Below are positions 51,047 through 58,159 of a stretch of DNA of 64,000 nucleotides, one piece after another. The translations under genes were made by a program, and so were the position numbers. The stretch is from Agromyces sp. H66 (GTDB lineage: Bacteria > Actinomycetota > Actinomycetes > Actinomycetales > Microbacteriaceae). How positions within the stretch are numbered: the stretch's first letter is position 1; each line of letters begins with the position of its first letter. The notes under the pieces were generated by a model. That model saw nothing but the letters and a program-made list of their open reading frames with translations, made no database searches and had not been told where the DNA came from. The stretch is taken from positions 248,001-312,000 of the forward strand of contig NZ_SJZG01000001.1 of assembly GCF_004959775.1 (NCBI RefSeq). The letters are read 5' to 3'.

Positions 51047-51052
51047 TAGTGT
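51047..51052 (+). promoter_or_regulatory. -10 hexamer of a leaderless promoter
   Basis: TAGTGT at -12 to -7 of ATG 51059, the AI-2E-type transporter gene. Confidence 0.5.
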
Positions 51053-51058
51053 GGCGGC

Positions 51059-52270
51059 ATGCGGATGCCACGACGACGCGAGAAGCCCTCCGCCGAGCGG
51101 CCGGGCGCATCACGATCACCGTCCGGCGAGGTCGGCGACGCGCCACGGAGTTCCAACCTCGGCTCGATCTGGAACGACCGCCTCGGCCGCTGGGCCATCC
51201 GGAGCCTCCAGGTGCTCATCGTCGTGGCGCTCGCCGCGCTCGCGATCTGGGCGCTCGTGCAGGTCAAGGTGCTCCTCATCGCCGTCCTCGTCGCGCTCAT
51301 CCTCGCCGCGGCGGCGGCGCCGCTGGTCGGATGGCTCCGGCGGCACCGGGTCTCGCCCATGCTCGCCGCGTGGATCACGCTGCTCGGCGGCATCCTCGTG
51401 CTCGGCGGCATCATCACCGCCATCGTGTTCGCCGTGCGAAGCCAATGGGCGGACCTCGCGGACTCGGCCGCGCAGGGCTTCGAGGATCTGCTCGATTGGA
51501 TTCAGACGCTGCCGATCCCGATCGACCAGCAGCAGATCGATGACGCGCGCGACGCGATCGTCGACTTCGTGACGAGCGCCGAGTTCAGCCAGGGCGCACT
51601 CCTGGGCGTCTCGCGGGCGACCGAGTTCATCACCGGGCTGCTGCTCATGGTCGTCGTGCTCTTCTTCTTCCTCAAGGACGGCGACCGCATCTGGGCGTTC
51701 TTCATGCGACCGCTCGACGGGGTGCGCCTCGAGCGCGGGCGCCGCATCGGCGTCACGGGCGTCAAGGTGCTGGGCGGCTATGTCCGGGGCACCGCGATCG
51801 TGGCGTTCGTCGACGCGTTCTTCATCGGTCTGGGCCTCGCGATCCTCCAGGTGCCGCTCGCATTGCCGCTGGCGGTGATCGTGTTCCTCACGGCGTTCAT
51901 CCCGCTCGTCGGAGCCACCGTCGCGGGCATCCTCGCTGCACTCGTCGCGCTGGTCGCGAACGGACCGATCGTCGCCCTCATCGTCGTCGCGATCGTCATC
52001 CTGGTGAACCAGCTCGAGGGCGACCTCCTGCAGCCGGTCGTGATGGCGCAGTCGCTCAAGCTGCATCCGCTCGTCATACTGATCGCCCTGACCGCGGGCA
52101 CCATCCTCGGCGGCATCGCGGGCGCCGTGCTGGCGGTGCCGCTCACCGCGGTCGGCTGGGCGATCGTCAAGGTCTGGGACGCGCCCGACCCCTCTCTCGA
52201 CGAACGCAGGACGTACCATCTCAGGCGGCGTCGGCGCCCCGACGCCGGCGCGTCGCCCGCGCGCGGATGA
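51059..52270 (+). CDS. AI-2E (PF01594) family membrane transporter
   Basis: A 403-residue membrane protein with about eight helices. The first 45 residues are polar and basic. Helices 1-2 form VLIVVALAALAIWALVQ and KVLLIAVLVALILAAAAAPL; then a long soluble loop leads to FITGLLLMVVVLFFFLKDGDRIWAFF, the conserved FFLKDG motif of the family, and VNQLEGDLLQPVVMAQSLKL near the end. Members transport signal molecules or ions; the true substrate is unknown. TAGTGT lies exactly 12 nt before ATG 51059. Its 3' end overlaps the convergent GT2 gene by 50 bp. Confidence 0.93.
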   Translation: MRMPRRREKPSAERPGASRSPSGEVGDAPRSSNLGSIWNDRLGRWAIRSLQVLIVVALAALAIWALVQVKVLLIAVLVALILAAAAAPLVGWLRRHRVSPMLAAWITLLGGILVLGGIITAIVFAVRSQWADLADSAAQGFEDLLDWIQTLPIPIDQQQIDDARDAIVDFVTSAEFSQGALLGVSRATEFITGLLLMVVVLFFFLKDGDRIWAFFMRPLDGVRLERGRRIGVTGVKVLGGYVRGTAIVAFVDAFFIGLGLAILQVPLALPLAVIVFLTAFIPLVGATVAGILAALVALVANGPIVALIVVAIVILVNQLEGDLLQPVVMAQSLKLHPLVILIALTAGTILGGIAGAVLAVPLTAVGWAIVKVWDAPDPSLDERRTYHLRRRRRPDAGASPARG

Positions 52271-53069
52271 TGCGCAGGTAGCGGAACGGCGGCAGCTCAC
52301 GCGGCCAGTGCTTCACGAACGTGTGCACCGCCATCGCGACGTACCGCCGGAGCTTCGCCGCGTCGCGGAACGGACGCGAGGAGACCCCGACCGACAGGTG
52401 CCGGTCGCGGATCACGCGCGTGCCCGGCGGCAGGTGCACGCTGAGGTCGAGGTCGTCGTGCACCCGCTGGTCGCCGCGACAGAACCGCGTCCGGGCCACG
52501 CTCCAGACGTGTCGGCGGACGAGCATCGACGATCCCCACAGCGGGCGATGGCCGAGCCCGATGCCCGCAGCCAGCGTGTATCCGCCGAGGTAGGCGGCGA
52601 CGCCGAGCCGCGACACGCGGCGCGGGGCGTTCGGCATCCATGCCCAGCCCGTGACCGCCTCGACCGCGGGATCGGCGAACCGTTCCCGCGCGGCGTGCAC
52701 CCACCGCGGCGGCAGCACCGAGTCGGCATCGATGCGCGCGAGCACCTCGGCGGATGCCGCGTCGAAGCCGGTCGCCGTCGCCGCCGGGATGCCGACCACG
52801 GGCTCCGCCACGATGCGGAACCGGAAGCGCGCGGCGAGCTCGCCCAGGTCGCCGTTCTCGCCGTTGTCGACGATGATGAGCTCGTCGGGCGGCACCGATT
52901 GCGCCTCGATCGAACGGAGGCATCGTGCGAGGTAGCCGCGGTCGTTCCGCACCGGGATGACGATCGCGACGGTGGGCCAGCCGGCGCTCGGCGCACGGAT
53001 GGACGCCGCCGGCGTGCGTGCACGGTCGTCGTCGTTCGCGCGATCGTCCCCACCGCCTGCGCTGCTCAC
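52221..53069 (-). CDS. Family 2 glycosyltransferase
   Basis: A 282-residue GT-A glycosyltransferase. VAIVIPVRNDRGYLARCLRS opens the fold. ELIIVDNGEN and ARIDADSVLPPRW contain the nucleotide/metal-binding Asp residues (DxD-like DAD). No membrane helices are obvious, so it is cytoplasmic or peripheral. The sugar donor and acceptor are unknown. GTG 53069 is preferred over GTG 53078 because TAGCGT lies 13 nt upstream. It shares 50 bp at its 3' end with the AI-2E gene. Confidence 0.9.
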   Translation of the reverse strand: MSSAGGGDDRANDDDRARTPAASIRAPSAGWPTVAIVIPVRNDRGYLARCLRSIEAQSVPPDELIIVDNGENGDLGELAARFRFRIVAEPVVGIPAATATGFDAASAEVLARIDADSVLPPRWVHAARERFADPAVEAVTGWAWMPNAPRRVSRLGVAAYLGGYTLAAGIGLGHRPLWGSSMLVRRHVWSVARTRFCRGDQRVHDDLDLSVHLPPGTRVIRDRHLSVGVSSRPFRDAAKLRRYVAMAVHTFVKHWPRELPPFRYLRIIRARATRRRRGADAA

Positions 53070-53160
53070 GTCGCCCACGCTAGGGCGGGGTCGCCGCTGC
53101 GGGCCAGGGGTTGCGCGGCGTGCGCGGGCGGTGCGCGTCGGCGGTGCGCGCGGCGGTGCG

Positions 53161-54147
53161 TCACATCTCGAGGACGACCTTGGCGCCCGCGAGCCCCCGG
53201 TCGACGCGCTCGTGCGCCGCGCGGGCGTCGGCGAACGGCACGAGCTCGACGGACGGCGCCCGGAGCTCGCCGCTCGCGACGCGATCGAGTTCGCCGGCGA
53301 GGAGCGATCGCGCGCGGGCCGGGCGGGTCGCGACGAAGGCGGGCACCGACACCAGTCGCTCACGCGGTCGAGCGGCTGCCCGCGACAACGTCGCGAGGCT
53401 CCCCGTGACGGTGTCACGTCGTTCCCGGCCGGGTCGGCCGACGAACGACAGGCGCACCACGGTGCCGCCGGATGCCACGGCCGCACGCACCCCGTTCGAG
53501 CCGGTGTGGTCGACGGCCGCGGCGATGCCCCCCGTCGTCGCTGTTCGCACGCGTGCCACCAGCTCGGGGTCGCGGTAGTCGAGCCAGGTGGCGCCGAGCG
53601 CCTCGACGGTGCGGCGATTGGCCGCCGATGCCGTGCCGAGGACCGGATGGCCCGCCGCGACGGCCCGCTGCGTGATGAGGGAGCCGACCGCCCCGCTCGC
53701 GCCCTGCACGAGGAGGCGATCACCGGGGCGGAGGCGTGCGAGTCGGAGGGCGAGTTCCGCGGAGAGGGCGTCGAGGGGGAGTGCGGCTGCGATCTCGGAC
53801 GGCAGGGCGTCGGGCACGGGCACGAGCAGTCGTGGCGGCACGAGGATCGACGTGGCATGCGAACCCATGCGCGGCAGGCACGCCGCGACCCGGGTGCCGA
53901 CGGCGAGCCCGCGGGCCGCGGCATCCGACGTCGTCGTCTCGAGCACTCCGACGAAGTCGTAGCCGGGCGTGAAGCCGGGGAAGGGCTGCAGCAGGTAGCG
54001 GCCGCGACGGGCGAGCACGTCGGTCGATCCGACCGAGGCGTGCGTCACCCGGACGCGCACGCGGCCCCGGCCCGCCACCCGGGCGGAGGCGGGCACGAGG
54101 TCGATCACCTCGGGCCCGCCGAATCGGTTCACGAGGATGCGTTCCAT
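53161..54147 (-). CDS. MDR-family NAD(P)H quinone oxidoreductase-like
   Basis: A 328-residue medium-chain reductase without zinc ligands. The GroES-like part begins ILVNRFGGPEVIDLV; FTPGYDFVGVLE lies before the hinge; and the NADPH motif is LLVQGASGAVGSLITQRAV. It most likely reduces quinones or alpha,beta-unsaturated carbonyls. It is divergent from a MarR regulator with twin palindromes between the starts, so it is under MarR repression. ATG 54147 was chosen; the longer frame would begin inside the regulator's promoter. Confidence 0.92.
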   Translation of the reverse strand: MERILVNRFGGPEVIDLVPASARVAGRGRVRVRVTHASVGSTDVLARRGRYLLQPFPGFTPGYDFVGVLETTTSDAAARGLAVGTRVAACLPRMGSHATSILVPPRLLVPVPDALPSEIAAALPLDALSAELALRLARLRPGDRLLVQGASGAVGSLITQRAVAAGHPVLGTASAANRRTVEALGATWLDYRDPELVARVRTATTGGIAAAVDHTGSNGVRAAVASGGTVVRLSFVGRPGRERRDTVTGSLATLSRAAARPRERLVSVPAFVATRPARARSLLAGELDRVASGELRAPSVELVPFADARAAHERVDRGLAGAKVVLEM

Positions 54148-54162
54148 GGGCTGCTCGATTCT

Positions 54163-54208
54163 GTGACATGTCACGTAATTGATGTCGTCTAAGATACATG
54201 ACATGTCA
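54163..54208. promoter_or_regulatory. Twin MarR palindromes and start-codon operator
   Basis: Perfect palindromes GTGACATGTCAC (54163-54174) and TGACATGTCA (54199-54208) have centres 35 bp apart. The second covers ATG 54203 of marR. TAAGAT (54190-54195) lies between them as a -10 candidate. The layout predicts autoregulation plus control of the divergent reductase. Confidence 0.8.
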
Positions 54209-54679
54209 CAGGCTGCAAGCCCCTCGTCCGCCGCGATCGAATTCGCCTACGAGGTGAAGGCGCTCGTGCCGGCGCTCAACGCCGCCCTGGCGGAGGCGTT
54301 CCACCCGATCGGGCTGTCGTGCGTGCAGGCGGACGCGCTCATGGCGCTCGAGGAGCGCCAGCCTGTGACGCTGAGCGGGCTCGCGCAACATCTCGTGGCG
54401 GAGTCGGGGCATCCGAGCCGGCTGGTCTCGCGATTGGAGGCCATGGGGCTCGTGCGCCGCGAGAGCTCGCCGCACGATGGTCGAGCGTCGCTCCTCACCC
54501 TCACCGACGACGGAGCGGCGAAGGCCGCCGCCGCGCGTCGGGCGCGGGAGCCGCTCGCGAGCGGCCTGGCCGCACGGCACGGCGAGGCGCTCCGGCGCAT
54601 CACCGCCGAGCTGCGGCAGCTTCGCGAAGAGCTGGACGGGTCGCGCGAGGCGCGACCCCCGGTCAGCGCGGCGCCTTGA
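54203..54679 (+). CDS. MarR-family regulator
   Basis: A 158-residue winged-helix regulator. The HTH is PVTLSGLAQHLVAESGHPSR and the wing RLEAMGLVRRESSPHDGRAS. Helices flank the DNA domain as in the dimeric MarR fold. ATG 54203 lies inside an operator palindrome, with TAAGAT 13 nt upstream, so the mRNA is nearly leaderless. It probably represses itself and the divergent quinone reductase until a ligand binds. Confidence 0.93.
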   Translation: MSQAASPSSAAIEFAYEVKALVPALNAALAEAFHPIGLSCVQADALMALEERQPVTLSGLAQHLVAESGHPSRLVSRLEAMGLVRRESSPHDGRASLLTLTDDGAAKAAAARRAREPLASGLAARHGEALRRITAELRQLREELDGSREARPPVSAAP

Positions 54680-54767
54680 TCAGGGACCAGAGTGCAGCCA
54701 GTCCCAGTACGCCGACGACGACGGCGGTCACGCCGAGGATCGACCAGATGACGGCTTCGATGGTCAT
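54663..54767 (-). CDS. 34-residue single-helix membrane peptide
   Basis: It reads MTIEAVIWSILGVTAVVVGV, then LGLAALWSLIKAPR. It is one membrane segment with a basic C-terminus. A GGAGGT site lies 6 nt before ATG 54767. The 3' end overlaps the marR stop region by 17 bp on the opposite strand. No family is recognised. It resembles small toxic or regulatory membrane peptides, but nothing shows which. Confidence 0.52.
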   Translation of the reverse strand: MTIEAVIWSILGVTAVVVGVLGLAALWSLIKAPR

Positions 54768-54964
54768 CGTGCACCTCCAGGGGTCTTGGGCCCATTCTGG
54801 CCTGCGCGGCGGCGCGCCCTCTAGTGCTGATCGGCGAGGCGCTCGCTCGGGTACCGAGCGGGCCACCGAGTCGGCCGCCGAGTCAAGCCGCCGAGTCAAG
54901 CCGTTGACGGATGCCGCAGTCCCGCCGGACGCTCGTGGGAGAAGCCGCGAGTGAGGAGCATCCG

Positions 54965-55219
54965 ATGAGCGATCCCGATCAGCCGGGCCCCGACCGCCCC
55001 GACCGGCAGCAGGGCTCCGGCGAGCCCGACGACACGGGTGTCGGGCTCGCCGCCGAGGCCGAGACGACGCCGCACGCCGAGACGACGCCGCACGCCGAGA
55101 AGACGCCGCACGCCGAGAAGACGCCGCACAAGGGGCCCGACGTCAACGACCTCCAAGCCGACAACGCGGTCGAGGAGGAGACGATCGAGTCGGTCGACCC
55201 CGACAACGCCCCGGCGTAG
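54965..55219 (+). CDS. Small acidic protein with hexapeptide repeats
   Basis: An 84-residue hydrophilic protein. MSDPDQPGPDRPDRQQ leads into four AE(T/K)TPH repeats, followed by KGPDVNDLQADNAVEEETIE. There is no secondary-structure-forming core. An in-frame ATG 54 nt upstream would add a poor N-terminus. GAGGAG lies upstream of ATG 54965. Similar disordered short proteins occur in Microbacteriaceae and have no known role. Confidence 0.68.
   Translation: MSDPDQPGPDRPDRQQGSGEPDDTGVGLAAEAETTPHAETTPHAEKTPHAEKTPHKGPDVNDLQADNAVEEETIESVDPDNAPA
55058..55129 (+). repeat. Four in-frame 18-nt tandem repeats
   Basis: Units at 55058, 55076, 55094 and 55112 are GCCGAGACGACGCCGCAC (twice) and GCCGAGAAGACGCCGCAC (twice), encoding AETTPH or AEKTPH. 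Confidence 0.9.
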
Positions 55220-55233
55220 GGCCCGGCGAGCGC

Positions 55234-55821
55234 CTACGCGGCCTGCGCGAGCGAAGCGGCCTCGCGCACCGAGCGAAGGGCGGCGGCCCACGGCACGAGC
55301 TGGTCGAGCTGGGCGGCGAGCATGCCCGCGTGATACCCGGCCGGCGTGAACCTCGTGTAGGCCTCGAAGTCGGTCGCCAGCGAGAACGAGACCTGTTGGC
55401 GCACGTCGGCGACCTGCAGCTCGCCGAGGATGAGACGGAGGTGCTCCGCTGCTCGCGTGCCGCCGGCGCCGCCGTAGCTCACGAGCCCCGCGGCCTTGTT
55501 GTTCCACTCGGCGTAGACGAAGTCGATCGCGTTCTTCAGCGCCCCCGAAGTGGAGTGGTTGTACTCGGGCGTCACGAAGATGTAGCCGTCGAACGAACCG
55601 ACCTTGGCGGCCCACGCCTTGGTGTGGTCGTTGGCGTACTGCCCGAGGGCCGCCGGCGCCGCCTCGTCGAGATGCGGGAGGGCGAAGTCGGCGAGGTCGA
55701 CGAGCTCGAACTCTGCGTCGCTGCGTGCCGCGGCGTGTTCGAGCACCCAGCGCGCGACCTGGTCGCCGACCCGGCCGGGGCGGGTGCTGCCGATGATGAC
55801 GCCGATCCTGACTGCGGACAT
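55234..55821 (-). CDS. NADPH-dependent FMN reductase-like flavoprotein
   Basis: A 195-residue flavodoxin-fold reductase. The FMN phosphate loop is IGVIIGSTRPGRVGDQVARW. FVTPEYNHSTSGALKNAIDF is the second flavin-binding loop, typical of the azoreductase/FMN_red family. It likely reduces quinones or azo/nitro compounds. An AAGGA site precedes ATG 55821. A TTGACA-16-TATGAT promoter lies on its strand and overlaps two MarR boxes, so it is probably de-repressed by a ligand of the divergent regulator. Confidence 0.93.
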   Translation of the reverse strand: MSAVRIGVIIGSTRPGRVGDQVARWVLEHAAARSDAEFELVDLADFALPHLDEAAPAALGQYANDHTKAWAAKVGSFDGYIFVTPEYNHSTSGALKNAIDFVYAEWNNKAAGLVSYGGAGGTRAAEHLRLILGELQVADVRQQVSFSLATDFEAYTRFTPAGYHAGMLAAQLDQLVPWAAALRSVREAASLAQAA

Positions 55822-55843
55822 TGAATTCCTTTCGAGAAGTAGT

Positions 55844-55897
55844 TGACGTGTCATCATAACCCGGGAAGATGACGTGTCAACAACTTAGGGATATGAT
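55844..55897. promoter_or_regulatory. Divergent promoters with two MarR boxes
   Basis: TGACGTGTCA occurs at 55844-55853 and 55870-55879. On the minus strand TTGACA (55880-55875) and TATGAT (55858-55853), 16 bp apart, form the FMN-reductase promoter. On the plus strand TATGAT (55892-55897) sits at -12 to -7 of the MarR ATG 55904. Confidence 0.8.
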
Positions 55898-55903
55898 CGG
55901 ATC

Positions 55904-56380
55904 ATGTCCGAGGTGTCCGAGATCGACGCGGCCGAGTGGGCCATGTGGGCCGACTTCGTGCGCGTCCAGCACGAACTCGCCCGCGAGCTCGATCGGCGCC
56001 TCCAGCGCGACGCCGGCATCTCGCAGGGCGACTACGGCGTGATGCTCGCGCTGTTCCAGGCGCCCGAGCGCCGGCTTCGCCCGAGCGCGCTCGGCGACGC
56101 GATCGGCTGGGAGAAGAGCCGACTCTCGCACCAGCTCACCCGCATGGTCGCCCGCGGCCTCGTCGAACGCGAGGAGTGCGACACCGACGGGCGTGGTTCC
56201 TGGGTCGTGCTCACGCGCGAGGGCCGGCGGGCGCTGCTGCGTGCGATGCGCGATCACGCCCGCGACATCCGCTCGCTCTTCCTCGATCTGCTCGAGCCCG
56301 ATGAGAAGCGGGCCATCGCGGAGGCCTCGACGCGCGTGCTCGCCCGGCTCGTCGCTCCGTCGGAGTCCGGCGCCGACTGA
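55904..56380 (+). CDS. MarR-family regulator
   Basis: A 158-residue MarR protein. RLRPSALGDAIGWEKSRLSH is the recognition region and RMVARGLVEREECDTDGRGS the wing. The start is fixed by TATGAT exactly 12 nt upstream. It most probably represses the divergent FMN reductase through the two TGACGTGTCA boxes. Confidence 0.93.
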   Translation: MSEVSEIDAAEWAMWADFVRVQHELARELDRRLQRDAGISQGDYGVMLALFQAPERRLRPSALGDAIGWEKSRLSHQLTRMVARGLVEREECDTDGRGSWVVLTREGRRALLRAMRDHARDIRSLFLDLLEPDEKRAIAEASTRVLARLVAPSESGAD

Positions 56381-56450
56381 CCGCACCCGCGCCGCGCACG
56401 TCGCACGGGCCTCGTCGCGCCCGCGCGTGGCCGTCGCGATCGCGCTCGTG

Positions 56451-56954
56451 TCAGCGCGACGACAGCACGAGCAGGGAGCTCGACGCCGTCGCGACGAGAT
56501 TGCCCTCGGCGTCGACGACCCCGCCCTCGGCGAAGACCACGCGTCGGCCCTCCTTCACGACGGTTCCCGTGGCGGTGAGGGAGCCGGTGTCGAGCGTGAC
56601 CGGCCGGAGATAGCTGACCTTGAGCTCGATCGACGTGTAGCCGGTGCCCTGCTCGAGGGTCGTGTGCGTCGCGCATCCGATGACCGTGTCGAGCAGCGTG
56701 CAGAGCAGCCCGCCGTGCACGATGCCGAGCGGGTTGTAGTGCTCCTCACCGGGTGCGCAGGTCATCACGACGCGGCCGTGCTCGGCCTCTACCATCTCGA
56801 GGCTCATCAGCACGCCCATGGGCGGCCACGGGGCGGTGCCGTCGCGGACCGCGTGCATGTACTCCAGGCCGCTCATGCCCATCACCTGGTCGGCCGTCGC
56901 AAGCGGGTCCACCCACTCGAAGGTCTTGCTCCTGCGCGCCGTGACGTCGGTCAT
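56451..56954 (-). CDS. PaaI-type hotdog-fold thioesterase
   Basis: A 167-residue hotdog thioesterase. The catalytic region is YNPLGIVHGGLLCTLLDTVIG, with the HGG loop and Asp. YTSIELKVSYLRPV follows. It hydrolyses acyl-CoA thioesters, like PaaI or related aryl-CoA enzymes. A GGGAG site precedes ATG 56954. It is alone between MarR and ClgR-like genes, so its pathway is not clear. Confidence 0.92.
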   Translation of the reverse strand: MTDVTARRSKTFEWVDPLATADQVMGMSGLEYMHAVRDGTAPWPPMGVLMSLEMVEAEHGRVVMTCAPGEEHYNPLGIVHGGLLCTLLDTVIGCATHTTLEQGTGYTSIELKVSYLRPVTLDTGSLTATGTVVKEGRRVVFAEGGVVDAEGNLVATASSSLLVLSSR

Positions 56955-57087
56955 GTCACCGCTCCCTCCGGACCGGGGCGGATCGCCCGTTCGTTCGTCC
57001 ACCCCAGCGTGCTCCCACCGAGGTGTCGCCGTAAAGAGCGGATTCTGCTCTGAGCGGATCGCCCTGTCGACGGCCGCGATGGGCGAT

Positions 57088-57093
57088 TAGCCT
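57088..57093 (+). promoter_or_regulatory. -10 hexamer of a leaderless promoter
   Basis: TAGCCT at -12 to -7 of ATG 57100, before the ClgR/PopR-like gene. Confidence 0.5.
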
Positions 57094-57099
57094 CTCGAC

Positions 57100-57510
57100 A
57101 TGGGCAGCGTCATCGAGTTCACGCGAGGTACCGGATCGCACGCGCCGAAGCCGCTCTGGAGGCACGTGCTCGGCGAGGTGCTGCGCGGCGAGCGGCTCGA
57201 CCAGGAGCGGATCCTCACCGAGGTCGCCGCGACCGCGGGCGTCTCGCCGCAGTACCTCTCCGAGATCGAGCGCGGACGCAAGGAGCCGTCGAGCGAGATC
57301 CTCGGGTCCGTCGCCGATGCGCTCGGGCTGGAACTGTTCGACGTCGTGCGCCGCGTGGGCGACCGGCTCGGTGCCCGACTCGACGAGGAGCGGCGCGAGG
57401 CGGAGCGGCGCGAGAGGCTGCTCCTCGAGGCGTCGCTGGCATTCCGGGCCGACGCGCTGCCGGGGCATCCGCCCAGCGCAGTCGCCGACGTGTTCCTGCT
57501 CGCGGCCTGA
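57100..57510 (+). CDS. XRE regulator, ClgR/PopR-like
   Basis: A 136-residue regulator. The HTH, at residues 27-85, reads VLRGERLDQERILTEVAATA with VSPQYLSEIERGRKEPSSEI, closely resembling ClgR/PopR of actinobacteria, which activate clp protease genes and are degraded by Clp. A charged helix (EERREAERRERLLLE) and a C-terminal DVFLLAA tail follow. A hydrophobic -AA end is a known type of Clp degradation signal. It is convergent with the clpP pair and may control it. The ATG is set by a leaderless -10. Confidence 0.85.
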   Translation: MGSVIEFTRGTGSHAPKPLWRHVLGEVLRGERLDQERILTEVAATAGVSPQYLSEIERGRKEPSSEILGSVADALGLELFDVVRRVGDRLGARLDEERREAERRERLLLEASLAFRADALPGHPPSAVADVFLLAA

Positions 57511-57545
57511 CGCACCTCGCGGGTCGGTGCGCCGCTCCGCCAGCC

Positions 57546-57571
57546 GCCCCGCCGGCCGCGCCTGGCGGGGC
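57546..57571. terminator. Bidirectional hairpin between ClgR-like and clpP genes
   Basis: GCCCCGCC (57546-57553) and GGCGGGGC (57564-57571) are perfect 8-bp arms between convergent stops, overlapping none of the genes. Confidence 0.6.
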
Positions 57572-57574
57572 GCG

Positions 57575-58159
57575 TCAGCCCGCGAGCACGCGGTCGGCGA
57601 GCCCGTAGTCGACGGCGGCCTGCGCGGGCAGGATGAGGTCGCGGTCGGTGTCGTGACGCAGCTTCGCGACATCCTGGCCGGTGTCGGCCGCGAGCGCCGT
57701 CTCCAGGTCGGCCCGCACCCGCAGTACCTCGTCGGCATGCAGGATCAGGTCGGGCACCGTCCCCCGCCCCTGCGACGCGGGCTGGTGCAGCGTCACCTTG
57801 CCGTGCGGGAGGATCGCCCGCAGGCCCTTCGCGCCACCCGCGAGGAGCACCGCCGCGGGCCCGCCCGCCTGGCCGACGCACGTCGTCGCGACATCCGGCC
57901 GGATGTGCTGCATGGTGTCGTAGACCGCGAGCGCCGCGCCCGGCGAGCCGCCCGGCGAGTTGAGGTAGAGGCTGATCGGCGTCTCGCTCGACTCCGACGC
58001 GAGGTGCAGCAGCTGTGCGATGAGCACGTTCGCGACGCCGTCGTCGATCTCGGTGCCGAGGTAGACGATGCGTTCCGACAGCAGGCGGCTGTAGACGTCG
58101 AGCGAGCGCTCCGTGTTGCCGCGCTTCTCGATGACGTAGGGGATCGTGTAGGTACTCAT
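57575..58159 (-). CDS. ClpP-like subunit lacking the catalytic serine
   Basis: A 194-residue ClpP-fold protein. The axial and handle regions are recognisable (RIVYLGTEIDDGVANVLIAQ, YLNSPGGSPGAALAVYDTMQ). In the nucleophile loop, CVGQAGGPAAVLLAGG, the position of the usual Ser (GQAAS) is Gly100 (codon at 57860-57862). His125 in VTLHQPAS and Asp174 in DTDRDLILPA remain. It is thus probably a non-catalytic partner, like ClpR proteins. The ATG overlaps the stop of the next clpP, giving a coupled pair. Confidence 0.9.
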   Translation of the reverse strand: MSTYTIPYVIEKRGNTERSLDVYSRLLSERIVYLGTEIDDGVANVLIAQLLHLASESSETPISLYLNSPGGSPGAALAVYDTMQHIRPDVATTCVGQAGGPAAVLLAGGAKGLRAILPHGKVTLHQPASQGRGTVPDLILHADEVLRVRADLETALAADTGQDVAKLRHDTDRDLILPAQAAVDYGLADRVLAG

